Shown one piece after another: positions 55,264 through 64,000 of a stretch of 64,000 nt of DNA; position 1 is the stretch's first letter, and every line of letters begins with the position of its first letter. Origin of the DNA: JAFEDN01 sp963844565 (GTDB taxonomy: Bacteria; Pseudomonadota; Gammaproteobacteria; Coxiellales; Coxiellaceae); contig CAWJON010000002.1 in NCBI GenBank assembly GCA_963844565.1, positions 1,240,001 to 1,304,000 of the forward strand, written 5' to 3'. Under the pieces are notes generated by a model. That model was not told the origin of the DNA and ran no database searches. It saw only the letters and a list, made by a program, of their open reading frames with translations. Both the position numbers and the translations under genes were made by a program.

Positions 55264-56403
55264 ATGAAATCTAACGATATATTTAATTCCTACCAATTGC
55301 GCTCGAAGAAAAAATTGCGCAAATCAATTTGGCAGTCCTTGCATATAGACCCAGTACTGCTATTGGGTTTACTGCTGCTAGTTGGTTTTGGCTTAATGAT
55401 TCTTTACAGCGCCAGCAATCTAAGCGATAGCACGGTGCAAAAACAATTGATTCGCTTGGCTCTCGGTTTTATTGTGATGTTTGTGTTTGCGCAAATCTCT
55501 CCAAAAAGTTATTACGAATGGACGCCTTGGATTTTTGCGTTCGCTCTTCTTTTATTGGTTGCCGTTTTGTTTGTCGGTCAAGTTCAGCAAGGAGCCCGAC
55601 GTTGGTTTAATTTAAAAATTATGAATTTTCAACCTTCGGAAATCATGAAATTGGCCATGCCGATGATGCTGGCTTGGTTTTTAAGCAAAAAAAATCTACC
55701 GCCCAAAATATTACCCCTGCTTATTTGCGCGGTTTTATTGGCTGTCCCAGTTTTACTTACCGCCAAACAACCTGACTTGGGTACGGCCATCATGATTACA
55801 TTCGCCGGCCTAAGCGTTTTGTTGCTCGCAGGCATTGATTGGAAAATCATTGTAGCGCTGATGATGATGGCGGGGATTTCAGCGCCTTTCCTATGGCATC
55901 ACATGCATGGCTACCAACGTCAACGTATTTTAATGTTTTTAAACCCCGAGAGTGACCCACTTGGCAATGGTTACCATATCATTCAATCGAAAATTGCCAT
56001 TGGCTCAGGAGGAATTTATGGCAAGGGCTGGTTACATGGCAGTCAATCACAACTCTCCTTTTTACCGGCTCACACCACCGACTTTATCTTTGCGGTAAAT
56101 GGTGAAGAATTAGGATTAATGGGTTGTATCTTGTTAATTTGTATCTTCTTAGCCGTATTTGGTCGTTGTATCTATACCAGCACCCAAGCACAAGACACTT
56201 ATGCCCGTTTATTAGCAGGAAGTTTAAGTCTGACCTTTATTTTATGTGCTTTGGTTAATATTGGAATGGTAATTGGTATTTTACCGGTGGTGGGCATACC
56301 TTTGCCATTAGTGAGTTACGGTGGGAGTTCTTTACTGACAATCATGGCAGGTTTTGGTATAATCATGTCTGCGTATACTCATCGTAAACTATGGTCAGAT
56401 TAA
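55264..56403 (+). CDS. rodA: rod shape-determining peptidoglycan glycosyltransferase RodA
   Basis: RodA is a SEDS-family polymerase of glycan strands in the elongasome. The 379-residue protein has about ten membrane segments and the SEDS landmarks GARRWFNL, FQPSEIMKLAMP, KQPDLGTAIMI and VGIPLPLVSYGGSS. No ribosome-binding site is evident before ATG 55264; a TTATTAT stretch sits just upstream. The next gene starts 2 nt after its stop. Confidence 0.96.
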   Translation: MKSNDIFNSYQLRSKKKLRKSIWQSLHIDPVLLLGLLLLVGFGLMILYSASNLSDSTVQKQLIRLALGFIVMFVFAQISPKSYYEWTPWIFAFALLLLVAVLFVGQVQQGARRWFNLKIMNFQPSEIMKLAMPMMLAWFLSKKNLPPKILPLLICAVLLAVPVLLTAKQPDLGTAIMITFAGLSVLLLAGIDWKIIVALMMMAGISAPFLWHHMHGYQRQRILMFLNPESDPLGNGYHIIQSKIAIGSGGIYGKGWLHGSQSQLSFLPAHTTDFIFAVNGEELGLMGCILLICIFLAVFGRCIYTSTQAQDTYARLLAGSLSLTFILCALVNIGMVIGILPVVGIPLPLVSYGGSSLLTIMAGFGIIMSAYTHRKLWSD

Positions 56404-56405
56404 TA

Positions 56406-57446
56406 ATGAATAAATATTGGATAAAATTTTTTTTATTTTTTAACTTAGTTCTCAGCCTTTTCTCCCCAACTGCCATTTTTGCCAAACCGGACATTAAACC
56501 TCAGCCACTGACTGTCGAACAATTTATTGATCAAATGGTAAAAAACAATCATTTTGATCGAGATGAACTCATTAGATTATTCCAAAAAACAAATTATGTG
56601 CCTGAAGTCATCGACCGCATCAATGCCCCCTTTGAAGAAAAACCTTGGGACTTTTATAAAAACTTTTTTATCACCGATAAACGCATTCAAGATGGTGTCA
56701 ATTTCTGGAAGGTCCACAGTAGCACTCTCTCCACAGTTGAGAAAACCTATGGTGTACCGCCGTCAATTATTGTCGCAATAGTTGGCATTGAATCTAATTA
56801 CAATCAAGTAACTGGCGCCTACCCTGAATTAGGAACACTAGCCACCTTGTCTTTTAAATATCCCAAACGCGCTTTATTTTTTCAAAGTGAGCTGCAACAT
56901 TTTTTATTGCTAACCAAAGAATATAACCTTTCACCTTTGGAAGTTTCTGGTTCTTATGCAGGAGCCCTTGGAATACCGCAGTTTATGCCCAGCAGTTATC
57001 GTCAATTTGCTGTTAGCTTAAACAACAATCCTAAAGTCAATCTGCTGACTGACCCAGAAGACTCTATCGCCAGTATTGCTAATTTTTTGCAAAAAAAAGG
57101 CTGGAAACCTAATCAACCGGTAGCCTATCCAGCCAAAATTCATGGCAATCTCAAGCGATGGTTACTCTCAACAGATACTAAACCGACCTACAAAACCAAG
57201 GTACTAGAGAAATTTGGCATAGAACCAGCAGAACAAATTTCTCCGCTTGAAAAGGCAGCCTTCATTGCCTTACACAATACCAACAATGATGAGTATTGGC
57301 TTACCTACGCTAATTTCTATGCTATTATGTCTTACAATCCACGCACAAATTATGCGATGGCAATCTACCAGTTCAGTGAAGCGCTACAGAAAGCTTATGA
57401 CCAAGGAACTGCTCAAGCAGGCTCAACAGAAGCATCGACAGGGTGA
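56406..57446 (+). CDS. mltB: membrane-bound lytic murein transglycosylase B
   Basis: MltB cleaves glycan strands to give 1,6-anhydromuropeptides. ATG 56406 is chosen over 56391 because it places a clean signal peptide (KFFLFFNLVLSLFSPTAIFA) at the start and does not overlap rodA. There is no lipobox, unlike E. coli MltB, so it is likely periplasmic and soluble. Catalytic Glu lies in VGIESNYNQVTGAYPELG; SGSYAGALGIPQFMPSSY is the family signature. The 346-residue length is normal. The TPR-methyltransferase gene overlaps its last 50 nt. Confidence 0.94.
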   Translation: MNKYWIKFFLFFNLVLSLFSPTAIFAKPDIKPQPLTVEQFIDQMVKNNHFDRDELIRLFQKTNYVPEVIDRINAPFEEKPWDFYKNFFITDKRIQDGVNFWKVHSSTLSTVEKTYGVPPSIIVAIVGIESNYNQVTGAYPELGTLATLSFKYPKRALFFQSELQHFLLLTKEYNLSPLEVSGSYAGALGIPQFMPSSYRQFAVSLNNNPKVNLLTDPEDSIASIANFLQKKGWKPNQPVAYPAKIHGNLKRWLLSTDTKPTYKTKVLEKFGIEPAEQISPLEKAAFIALHNTNNDEYWLTYANFYAIMSYNPRTNYAMAIYQFSEALQKAYDQGTAQAGSTEASTG

Positions 57447-59085
57447 GTTAACAGAGGCTTTAGCTCTCTACCAACAATTCTTAGCCGATAACCCAAAAAA
57501 CGCAGATGTTTTACATCAAATTGGCATTGTCTATGCACAATTAGAAAACTATGCCGAAGCTGTTCATTACATCGACGCTGCCCTAGAACAAGAACAAAAC
57601 GCCGCTTATTTCAATAGTAAAGGCAATTTATTGTTGAGAGTTCAGGACTATGAGTCTGCACTTAACGCTTATCGAAAAGCGATCAAACTTAATTCTCGTT
57701 ACGAAATTGCTCACAATAACTTGGGCCGTTGTTTATATTTTCAGGAAAAATTGGTTGCTGCACAAAAAGCCTATGAACGAGCTTTAGAAATTAATCCAAA
57801 TTTTGGTGACGCCTATTACAACCTAGGTATTTTATTAACCAAGCTAGGCAAGCTACCCGAGGCGCTGTTCAATTTGCAAAAAGCACTCACCTTTTCTTCA
57901 CGGCAAGCACCCATCTATGGTCAAATTGCGCAAATTTATTTACAGCAAGCAGATTATCCAGCTGCCATTGAATTTTTACAAAAGCGTCTTAATAATCAGC
58001 CCACTCACGTTGATTCTTTACATTATTTGGGTATGGCATTCCTCGTACAGAATGAGTTGGATTTTGCCATAGACAGTTTTGAAAAAATTTTGCTAATTAC
58101 CCATAAACATCCCCAATGCTATGAACATTTAGCGACGGCATATTACAAGCTAGATGATAAAGAAAAAGCGTTAACTTATTTTTTAAGACAACTTGAAATA
58201 CTGCCAACCGCCAATGCGTATTTCAATATCGGGGTACTGCTTTCTGACCAAGGAAGACGTCGAGAAGCGATCGACTATTTTAAACAAGCGATCCAATACG
58301 ATCCCATGCATCTTGCAGCTTATTTAAATTTAGGGGTTGAGTATTTAAAATCTGAAAATCTCACCGAAGCTGAACACTATTATGAACAGGCGGCGCGAAT
58401 TAATCCCGATGATGCTGAAATCCAACATATATTGATGGCCTTAACGCAAAAAAAGATCCCAGAAAAAGCGCCTGCTGAATATTTGAAAAATCTATTTAAT
58501 CAATATGCCTCTTACTACGATAAACATCTGACTGAAAGTTTGCGTTACCGAGTTCCGCAATTGTTACATCAATCTATTTATAGCCACACCAAAATTGAAG
58601 AAGCTAAATGGGTAACACTTGATTTGGGTTGCGGCACAGGATTGTGCGGTGAATTATTTAAAGAATTTTCACATCGCTTAATCGGAATTGATATCTCACC
58701 CGAAATGGTTAACATCGCCAAAGAAAAAAACATTTATGATGAATTAGTCGTCGCAGATATTGATCAAGCCTTGGATCAATATAAAGACCTGGATTTAGTA
58801 TTAGCGGCTGACGTTTTTGCTTATATGGGCGAACTCGATTCAATTTTTGCCAAAGTTAGTCAACGTTTAAATCCCGGAGGGTTATTTGCCTTTTCAGTTG
58901 AACAAACCGAAAAAATCCCGTATGAATTGCAACCCTCCATTCGTTATGCCCACTCACGCGAATATTTAGAAAATTTAATTGCCAAGCATGGCTTTGAAAC
59001 GATTCAATTTCAAACTACACATTTACGAATGCAAAAAGAAAAGCCTGTTGAAGGATTTATTATCCTAGTAAAAAAGCAACAATAA
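57397..59085 (+). CDS. TPR-repeat SAM-dependent methyltransferase
   Basis: ATG 57397 gives 562 residues and begins directly with the first TPR; a longer frame to 57247 would lie inside mltB with unlike sequence. Residues ~1-360 contain about ten tetratricopeptide repeats (for example YYNLGILLTKLGKLPEALF, AAYLNLGVEYLKSENLTEAE). Residues ~400-560 are a class I methyltransferase with motif I VTLDLGCGTGLCGELF, IGIDISPEMV and LDLVLAADVF. The TPRs probably bind a protein partner, possibly the methylation target. The 50-nt overlap with mltB suggests coupled expression. Confidence 0.9.
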   Translation: MTKELLKQAQQKHRQGELTEALALYQQFLADNPKNADVLHQIGIVYAQLENYAEAVHYIDAALEQEQNAAYFNSKGNLLLRVQDYESALNAYRKAIKLNSRYEIAHNNLGRCLYFQEKLVAAQKAYERALEINPNFGDAYYNLGILLTKLGKLPEALFNLQKALTFSSRQAPIYGQIAQIYLQQADYPAAIEFLQKRLNNQPTHVDSLHYLGMAFLVQNELDFAIDSFEKILLITHKHPQCYEHLATAYYKLDDKEKALTYFLRQLEILPTANAYFNIGVLLSDQGRRREAIDYFKQAIQYDPMHLAAYLNLGVEYLKSENLTEAEHYYEQAARINPDDAEIQHILMALTQKKIPEKAPAEYLKNLFNQYASYYDKHLTESLRYRVPQLLHQSIYSHTKIEEAKWVTLDLGCGTGLCGELFKEFSHRLIGIDISPEMVNIAKEKNIYDELVVADIDQALDQYKDLDLVLAADVFAYMGELDSIFAKVSQRLNPGGLFAFSVEQTEKIPYELQPSIRYAHSREYLENLIAKHGFETIQFQTTHLRMQKEKPVEGFIILVKKQQ

Positions 59086-59267
59086 TTTGCATGTTTAATG
59101 CTATTTACTTTATAAACCATTTAAAGTCGCTTTATAGACCCCCATAGATAAAATTATATAAGCAAATCTGCATGTGACTCAGTTGCAATTATAGAATCAA
59201 GCAGGTACGCTAGATAATGATCTGACCATCTGGCAGATACAACGTTTGTTTTGAATAGATTGTGTAT

Positions 59268-59996
59268 ATGGACTTGATTGCAAAACAGGTACCGAAATAT
59301 TTGATCATTGGCGATGGCCGTGTTGCTCGTCATTTCCGACATTATTTTTCCCTTCTACAAATTCTCTTTACTGTTTGGTCTCGAAAAAATCCGCTTGAAC
59401 TTTTGGCTAAACTGCTCAAGGAAAGCTCGCATGTACTCATATTAATTTCCGATCAAGCTATAGACATTTTTATTGCTCAGTATCAGCACCTTACTCAAGC
59501 ACATTTAATTCATTTTTCGGGTAGTCTCATTAGCAAATATGCCCATGGGACTCATCCCTTAATGACTTTTAGTGAAAATTTATATAGTTTAGAAGAATAT
59601 TTGAAAATCTCTTTTGTCATCGACGAGAACTGTCCTGATTTTAAAAATATATTACCAGGATTATCTAACCGCCACTTTCGTTTACCTGTAGCCTTAAAAA
59701 CAAAATATCATGCGCTCTGTGTCTTAGCAGGTAATTTCAGTTGTTTATTGTGGAAAAAATTATTTTATCACTTCGAAAAAGAATTCAATTTACCAGAATC
59801 AGCAGCTCATCCTTATTTGCTTCAACAAACTAAAAATCTCATCATGAATTCAACCACAGCTTTAACGGGTCCCCTGACCCGAAATGACACTGCAACTATC
59901 GAAAAAAATTTAGCGGCCTTAAGTGACGACCCTTTTCAAGAGCTTTATGCTAATTTTCTCGCCTGTTATCAACAAGATGAAGAGGTATTTAAATGA
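59268..59996 (+). CDS. panG: PanG-like ketopantoate reductase candidate (Rossmann/DUF2520)
   Basis: The protein has a Rossmann start (YLIIGDGRVARHF), a middle HFSGSL and a C-terminal helical domain typical of DUF2520 dehydrogenases. It is the first gene of the pan operon, overlapping panB by 4 nt (ATGA). A ketopantoate reductase is needed between PanB and PanC and no panE-type gene is present here; PanG, described in Francisella, fills this role in such operons. The assignment rests on context and fold. GTG 59262 is an alternative start to ATG 59268; neither has a clear ribosome-binding site. Confidence 0.7.
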   Translation: MDLIAKQVPKYLIIGDGRVARHFRHYFSLLQILFTVWSRKNPLELLAKLLKESSHVLILISDQAIDIFIAQYQHLTQAHLIHFSGSLISKYAHGTHPLMTFSENLYSLEEYLKISFVIDENCPDFKNILPGLSNRHFRLPVALKTKYHALCVLAGNFSCLLWKKLFYHFEKEFNLPESAAHPYLLQQTKNLIMNSTTALTGPLTRNDTATIEKNLAALSDDPFQELYANFLACYQQDEEVFK

Positions 59997-60784
59997 ATAT
60001 TTTTGATTTTTATAAAAAGAAACAAAAAAATGAAAAAATCAGTATAGTCACTTGCTACGATTATACCAGCGCACGCATTCTTTCCCAAACACCCGTTGAC
60101 TGCTTACTAGTGGGAGATAGCCTGGCCATGACAATGCATGGATTTAAAGACACTTTATCAGCAACATCAGAACTCATGTCGTTGCATACTGCTGCTGTCA
60201 GTCGTGGCGCAGGAAATAAATTCATTATCAGCGATGTGCCATTTATGGCTTGTCGTAAATCATTGAGTGAAAATGTCACTGCCGTGCAAACCTTAATGCA
60301 GTCAGGTGCTCATGCCGTTAAAATTGAAGGCGCAATGGGCAATATTGATTTCATTGAACACCTCACTGAATCAGGAATTCCAGTGATGGGACACTTAGGA
60401 TTAACGCCCCAATTTATTCATTCCCTTGGAGGTTATAAAGTTCAGGGTAGAACTGAAGAAAGCGCAGTACGTATTATGAAAGACGCGATTGCTCTGCAAA
60501 ACGCTGGTTGCTTCAGTCTAGTTTTAGAATGTGTCCCAGTTCAACTTGCTGCTGAAATTACTCAAAAATTGACAATTCCCACTATTGGCATCGGCGCAGG
60601 TAATTTGACCGACGGCCAAGTATTGGTTTTTCAAGATTTATTTGGGATGAATCTAGACTTTAAACCTCATTTTGTAAAAGTTTTTGTGAATGGTTATGAA
60701 CAATTAAAACAAGGTATGGATGCTTACGTACAAGCAGTAAAATCTGGAGAATTTCCTCAATATGAACACTGTTACCAAGATTAA
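59993..60784 (+). CDS. panB: 3-methyl-2-oxobutanoate hydroxymethyltransferase
   Basis: PanB makes ketopantoate from 2-oxoisovalerate and methylene-THF, the first pantothenate step. The 263-residue protein contains ISIVTCYDYTSARI, CLLVGDSLAMTMHG (Asp metal ligand), AVKIEGAM, GHLGLTPQ and PTIGIGAGNLTDGQVLVFQD. Length is normal. It overlaps both neighbours (4 nt with panG, 23 nt with panC). Confidence 0.97.
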   Translation: MNIFDFYKKKQKNEKISIVTCYDYTSARILSQTPVDCLLVGDSLAMTMHGFKDTLSATSELMSLHTAAVSRGAGNKFIISDVPFMACRKSLSENVTAVQTLMQSGAHAVKIEGAMGNIDFIEHLTESGIPVMGHLGLTPQFIHSLGGYKVQGRTEESAVRIMKDAIALQNAGCFSLVLECVPVQLAAEITQKLTIPTIGIGAGNLTDGQVLVFQDLFGMNLDFKPHFVKVFVNGYEQLKQGMDAYVQAVKSGEFPQYEHCYQD

Positions 60785-61532
60785 TCAATGGCTGACATTA
60801 AGAAGTCAGCTAAAAAATAAAACGATAGGTTTTATCCCAACCATGGGAAATTTACATGCCGGTCATTTGGCGCTGTGTCAACGCGCAAAAAATGAAAATG
60901 AAATCACCGTAGTCAGCATTTTTGTTAATCCCACTCAGTTTAATCAAGTAGAAGATTTTACTCACTATCCAAGAACATTAATTCAAGATCAAGAATTCTT
61001 GACTTCTATTGGTGTGGATTATTTATTTTGCCCTACTCTCCAAGACATATATCCCGATGAATACACTGTGCAAGTGACGGAAACAAAAATCAGCTCAATA
61101 TTAGAAGGAGAATTTCGACCAGGGCATTTTAATGGCATGTTAACGATAGTATTAAAACTATTAAATTTGATCGCACCTACCCGCGCCTATTTTGGTGAAA
61201 AAGATTATCAACAATTATTGTTGATAAACAAAATGACTGAGGCACTCTTTTTACCTGTTAATATTGTTAATTGTGAAACGGTGCGAGCAGAAGATAACCT
61301 AGCACTCAGCTCAAGAAACTCCCGATTAACTGCCGAACAACGTCAAAAAGCTAGTCTTTTTCCTAAAATTTTGAAAAATGCTCCAAACATTGAAGCAGCT
61401 ATTTCTGAGTTACAATCGTTAGATTTTCGTGTTGACTATGTTGCCGAAAGGTGGCAACGCCGACTTGGAGCCGTTTGGTTAGATGATATTCGTTTGATTG
61501 ATAATTTATGCTATGAAAAACCCTCTCAATAA
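60762..61532 (+). CDS. panC: pantothenate synthetase
   Basis: PanC joins pantoate and beta-alanine with ATP. The 256-residue protein has GFIPTMGNLHAGHLAL (HIGH-like motif), VSIFVNPTQFN, GEFRPGHFNGMLTIV, YFGEKDYQQ and LALSSRNSRLT (KMSKS-like). The C-terminal domain is short compared with E. coli (283 aa). No panD (aspartate decarboxylase) is seen in the window, so the beta-alanine source is elsewhere or external. Confidence 0.96.
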   Translation: MNTVTKINQWLTLRSQLKNKTIGFIPTMGNLHAGHLALCQRAKNENEITVVSIFVNPTQFNQVEDFTHYPRTLIQDQEFLTSIGVDYLFCPTLQDIYPDEYTVQVTETKISSILEGEFRPGHFNGMLTIVLKLLNLIAPTRAYFGEKDYQQLLLINKMTEALFLPVNIVNCETVRAEDNLALSSRNSRLTAEQRQKASLFPKILKNAPNIEAAISELQSLDFRVDYVAERWQRRLGAVWLDDIRLIDNLCYEKPSQ

Positions 61533-62712
61533 TAAGAATATTTTAATCGGTGTTACTGGTGGAATTGCTGCGTATAAAGTAGCGGAATTAATTCGCATAA
61601 TTCGTAATAAAGGTGCAGAAACGCAAGTAGTGATGACCGAGCACGCCAAACGATTTATTACCCCTCTCACTTTGCAAACTCTGTCGGGTCGGCCAACCTA
61701 TTCCGATTTATTTGATGCTAATTTTGAAAATGACATTGGTCATATCCGTCTAGCCCGCTGGGTTGATGCCATTCTGATTGCTCCCGCCAGTGCTAATTTT
61801 ATTGCACGATTATCTCAGGGCATAGCTAACGACTTATTGACTACACTTTGCTTAGCTACCACCGCACCTATTATTTTAGCTCCAGCTATGAACAAATGCA
61901 TGTGGGATAATCCATTAACCATGGATAATGTCAGTCGCCTCAAAAAGCAGGGAGTATTTTTTATCGGGCCCTCAATTGGAAAGCAGGCTTGTGGGGAGGA
62001 AGGTATGGGTCGAATGGTTGAACCTGAAGAATTATTGTTGAGTCTGCAAGGTTTTTTTAACGAAAACATTTTTGCAGAGAAAAAAATAGTGATTACAGCA
62101 GGTCCAACGCATGAATCTATAGATCCTGTACGTTATATTTCAACGCGCAGCACAGGCAATATGGGTTATGCGATCGCAGAAGCTTTTGCGAATTTAGGCG
62201 CACAAGTTTGTTTAATTAGTGGGCCCAGTTCATTAGCTTGCCCACACAAAGTAAAAAAAATATCAGTCATCTCAGCTGCAGAAATGCACCAAGCAGTAAT
62301 GCTGAACTTACCCGCTGATATTTTTATTGGCGCTGCCGCAGTTTCTGATTATCGCTCAGAATCGCCTTCTCCATTAAAAATAAAAAGAGGTGCTAATTAC
62401 TATTCTCTAAACTTAATCAAGAATCCAGATATTTTGGCAGCGGTTAAAAATTCATTGCCATGCCCTTTTTTGGTAGGCTTTGCAGCCGAAACCGATAATC
62501 ATTTGACTCATGCTCAAGAAAAATTGCAGCGTAAAGATATTGATATGATTGTTTTGAACTCAGTAGAAAATGAACAGGGATTTGGCCCAGTAGCCAGTGA
62601 GGTTACTATTTTAACAAAGACCAAAGAAGTTATGAACTGGCCGAAGTTAACAAAGCCCGTTATTGCGAATCGATTAGTTGAACTCATCGCCAAAAAACTA
62701 AGCTTAATTTAG
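61513..62712 (+). CDS. coaBC: bifunctional phosphopantothenoylcysteine decarboxylase/synthetase
   Basis: CoaBC converts 4'-phosphopantothenate to 4'-phosphopantetheine. ATG 61513 (MKNPLNNKNILIGVTGGIAA) is preferred over 61498 by family alignment. CoaC half (residues ~1-185): ILIGVTGGIAAYK, PASANFIARLSQGIANDLL, APAMNKCMWDNP and the mobile-loop cysteine GKQACGEEGMGRM. CoaB half: ITAGPTHESIDPVRYI, STRSTGNMGYA, and VGFAAETD. The 399-residue length is normal. It overlaps panC by 20 nt, completing a pantothenate-to-CoA operon. Confidence 0.97.
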   Translation: MKNPLNNKNILIGVTGGIAAYKVAELIRIIRNKGAETQVVMTEHAKRFITPLTLQTLSGRPTYSDLFDANFENDIGHIRLARWVDAILIAPASANFIARLSQGIANDLLTTLCLATTAPIILAPAMNKCMWDNPLTMDNVSRLKKQGVFFIGPSIGKQACGEEGMGRMVEPEELLLSLQGFFNENIFAEKKIVITAGPTHESIDPVRYISTRSTGNMGYAIAEAFANLGAQVCLISGPSSLACPHKVKKISVISAAEMHQAVMLNLPADIFIGAAAVSDYRSESPSPLKIKRGANYYSLNLIKNPDILAAVKNSLPCPFLVGFAAETDNHLTHAQEKLQRKDIDMIVLNSVENEQGFGPVASEVTILTKTKEVMNWPKLTKPVIANRLVELIAKKLSLI

Positions 62713-62775
62713 CTACCGTTTTAGTTAACATCTCTCATTAGATAGCTAAAAATTGAAACAATCTGACGCTCTTAA

Positions 62776-63228
62776 TTATCTTTTAAAATGATGACGATGC
62801 TTATGCAATAGCCAATGGTCCAGAGATATTTTTCCTGGGCCATGCAACATCAATAACATGAGTAACATCTGCCAGGCAAACTGTTGATCTTCATATCCTT
62901 GTGGCGTCCAGCCCACATTATAGGCTAGAATTAAAATTCCATTGAAAATGAAGAAAAGAAAAATCATGATTCGGCCGCCAAATCCAAGCAATAAACAGAG
63001 CGAAAAGAATATTTCTAAAAAGATAATGATCACCGCGGTAGCAGTCCCCGCATGATAGTTTTGCTGAAATAACTGTAGCGTACTATGCCAATTTTGAATT
63101 TTTAACCATCCGTCCAAGAAAAAAAACTGAGCGATCCACACCCGGACGATTAAATCACCAATGGGCGTTAATAAATTCAGCAAACGCAAAAATGGATTAA
63201 TAACTAATCCAGTAGTTTTCACCACCAT
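62776..63228 (-). CDS. DoxX-family membrane protein
   Basis: A 150-residue protein with four hydrophobic segments: VRVWIAQFFFLDGWLKIQNW, AVIIIFLEIFFSLCLLLGF, FLFFIFNGILILAYNVGW and MLLMLLMLHGPGKISLD, the DoxX pattern. ATG 63228 has GGAG 7 nt upstream; the longer frame to 63261 overlaps uvrB. It is in the same direction as uvrB, 16 bp downstream. DoxX proteins are linked to redox or thiol stress, but the role here is unknown. Confidence 0.88.
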   Translation of the reverse strand: MVVKTTGLVINPFLRLLNLLTPIGDLIVRVWIAQFFFLDGWLKIQNWHSTLQLFQQNYHAGTATAVIIIFLEIFFSLCLLLGFGGRIMIFLFFIFNGILILAYNVGWTPQGYEDQQFAWQMLLMLLMLHGPGKISLDHWLLHKHRHHFKR

Positions 63229-63244
63229 GTGTTGTCTCCTTTCC

Positions 63245-64000
63245 TTATTCAGGCTCGTCAATTTCTAAAATACCGCGTCGAATATGGTTAATTTTATCCC
63301 GTATTTCCGCAGCTTTTTCAAATTCCAAGTTTTTAGCCGCCGTGAGCATCTCTTCTTCAAGTTTCTTCAGATGCCTACTCAACTCTGCAGGCTTCATAGC
63401 AATATACTCAGCGGCTTCCTCCGCAATTAATTGCGCTTTACCATAACCTCCGCCTTGCGGACTTCGGTCACGGGCGCCTTCCATCATATTCCGGATAGCC
63501 TTATTAATTCCACGCGGGGTAATCCCATGAGTTTCATTATAAGCATGCTGTTTAATCCGTCTGCGTTCGGTTTCATCTAACGCTTTTTGAATGGCACCGG
63601 TTATCCGGTCCGCATATAAAATAGCTCTGCCATTAATATGACGGGCGGCTCTGCCAATTGTTTGGATTAAAGACCGCTCCGAACGTAAAAAACCTTCTTT
63701 ATCGGCATCCAAAATCGCAACCAAAGAAACTTCTGGAATATCCAATCCTTCACGTAATAAGTTGATTCCAACCAATACATCAAATTCACCTAAGCGTAAA
63801 TCACGAATGATTTCCACTCGTTCAACGGTGTCGATATCCGAATGCAAATAACGCACTTTAACGCCATGCTCACTCAGATACTCGGTTAAGTCTTCCGCCA
63901 TTCTTTTGGTTAAGGTCGTCACTAAAATGCGTTCGCCTTTGGGAACTCTTTTCTGCACTTCGGAGAGGAGATCATCCACTTGTGAACCCACTGGACGTAT
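63245..64000 (-). CDS. uvrB: excinuclease ABC subunit B, C-terminal part (5' end outside window)
   Basis: UvrB is the damage-verifying helicase of nucleotide excision repair. The frame is open to the right window edge (I-R-P-V-G-S at 64000-63983), so the N-terminal ~420 residues lie beyond. Visible are helicase motifs V/VI (FDVLVGINLLREGLDIPEVS, QTIGRAARH) and the C-terminal UVR domain that binds UvrC (LEEEMLTAAKNLEFEKAAEI). The GTG at 63991 is an internal Val codon. Confidence 0.97.
   Translation of the reverse strand: MRPVGSQVDDLLSEVQKRVPKGERILVTTLTKRMAEDLTEYLSEHGVKVRYLHSDIDTVERVEIIRDLRLGEFDVLVGINLLREGLDIPEVSLVAILDADKEGFLRSERSLIQTIGRAARHINGRAILYADRITGAIQKALDETERRRIKQHAYNETHGITPRGINKAIRNMMEGARDRSPQGGGYGKAQLIAEEAAEYIAMKPAELSRHLKKLEEEMLTAAKNLEFEKAAEIRDKINHIRRGILEIDEPE

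Noticed and set aside
1..64000. CRISPR array, prophage or restriction-modification genes
   Set aside because: No regularly spaced direct repeats, no Cas, phage structural, integrase, methylase or endonuclease genes were seen.

Overview
The window is a chromosomal segment of an AT-rich gammaproteobacterium, most likely a member of the Legionellales (Coxiella/Legionella/Aquicella-type). The reasons are the conserved gene order pncC-recA-alaS-lysC-csrA-tRNA(Ser/Arg) and rsfS-rlmH-mrdA-rodA-mltB, a PanG-like ketopantoate reductase candidate in place of PanE, no visible LexA box at recA, and large host-interaction-type proteins (leucine-rich repeats, patatin, eukaryotic-type kinase) that have no signal peptide. 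Family assignments rest on motifs read by eye; no database was searched.

Layout. 1-6544: the 3' part of prpD (methylcitrate cycle), an unknown gene, murI, a 1 kb gene-free stretch made of two inverted copies of a ~260 bp repeat, msrB, and a cytochrome bd oxidase operon cydA-cydB plus a 39-residue third subunit candidate. 6547-28852: the accessory region. It has an LRR membrane protein, a patatin phospholipase, a three-gene operon of very large unknown proteins (485, 1686 and 897 aa), an Endo-H-like GH18 glycosidase, an operon of a metallo-beta-lactamase-fold protein plus a large beta-rich protein, and a divergent DUF6603-like protein. Two otherwise unrelated proteins here share the same N-terminal domain, which suggests a single undescribed system. 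28948-36768: three MFS exporters, a LysR regulator and a kinase-like gene broken by one in-frame stop. 37012-45929: two Arg tRNAs, one Ser tRNA, csrA, lysC, alaS, recA, pncC and divergent mutS. 45937-51444: a probable broken gene, a HAD phosphatase, scpA/scpB, a DUF4156-type lipoprotein, another MFS exporter and a YciO-type protein. 51526-59085: ispZ/yciB, a BolA-RsfS fusion, rlmH, a palindromic MITE, and the rod-shape cell-wall operon mrdA-rodA-mltB overlapping a TPR-methyltransferase gene. 59268-64000: the pantothenate/CoA operon panG-panB-panC-coaBC, a DoxX membrane protein and the 3' part of uvrB.

How it works together. The housekeeping parts cover respiration under low oxygen, cell elongation (PBP2/RodA with a lytic transglycosylase), chromosome segregation (ScpAB), DNA repair (RecA, MutS, UvrB) and CoA synthesis. 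The accessory region looks like a locus for large secreted or surface beta-rich proteins together with enzymes that could act on host lipids and N-glycans. No secretion machinery is encoded inside the window, so how they are exported is unknown.
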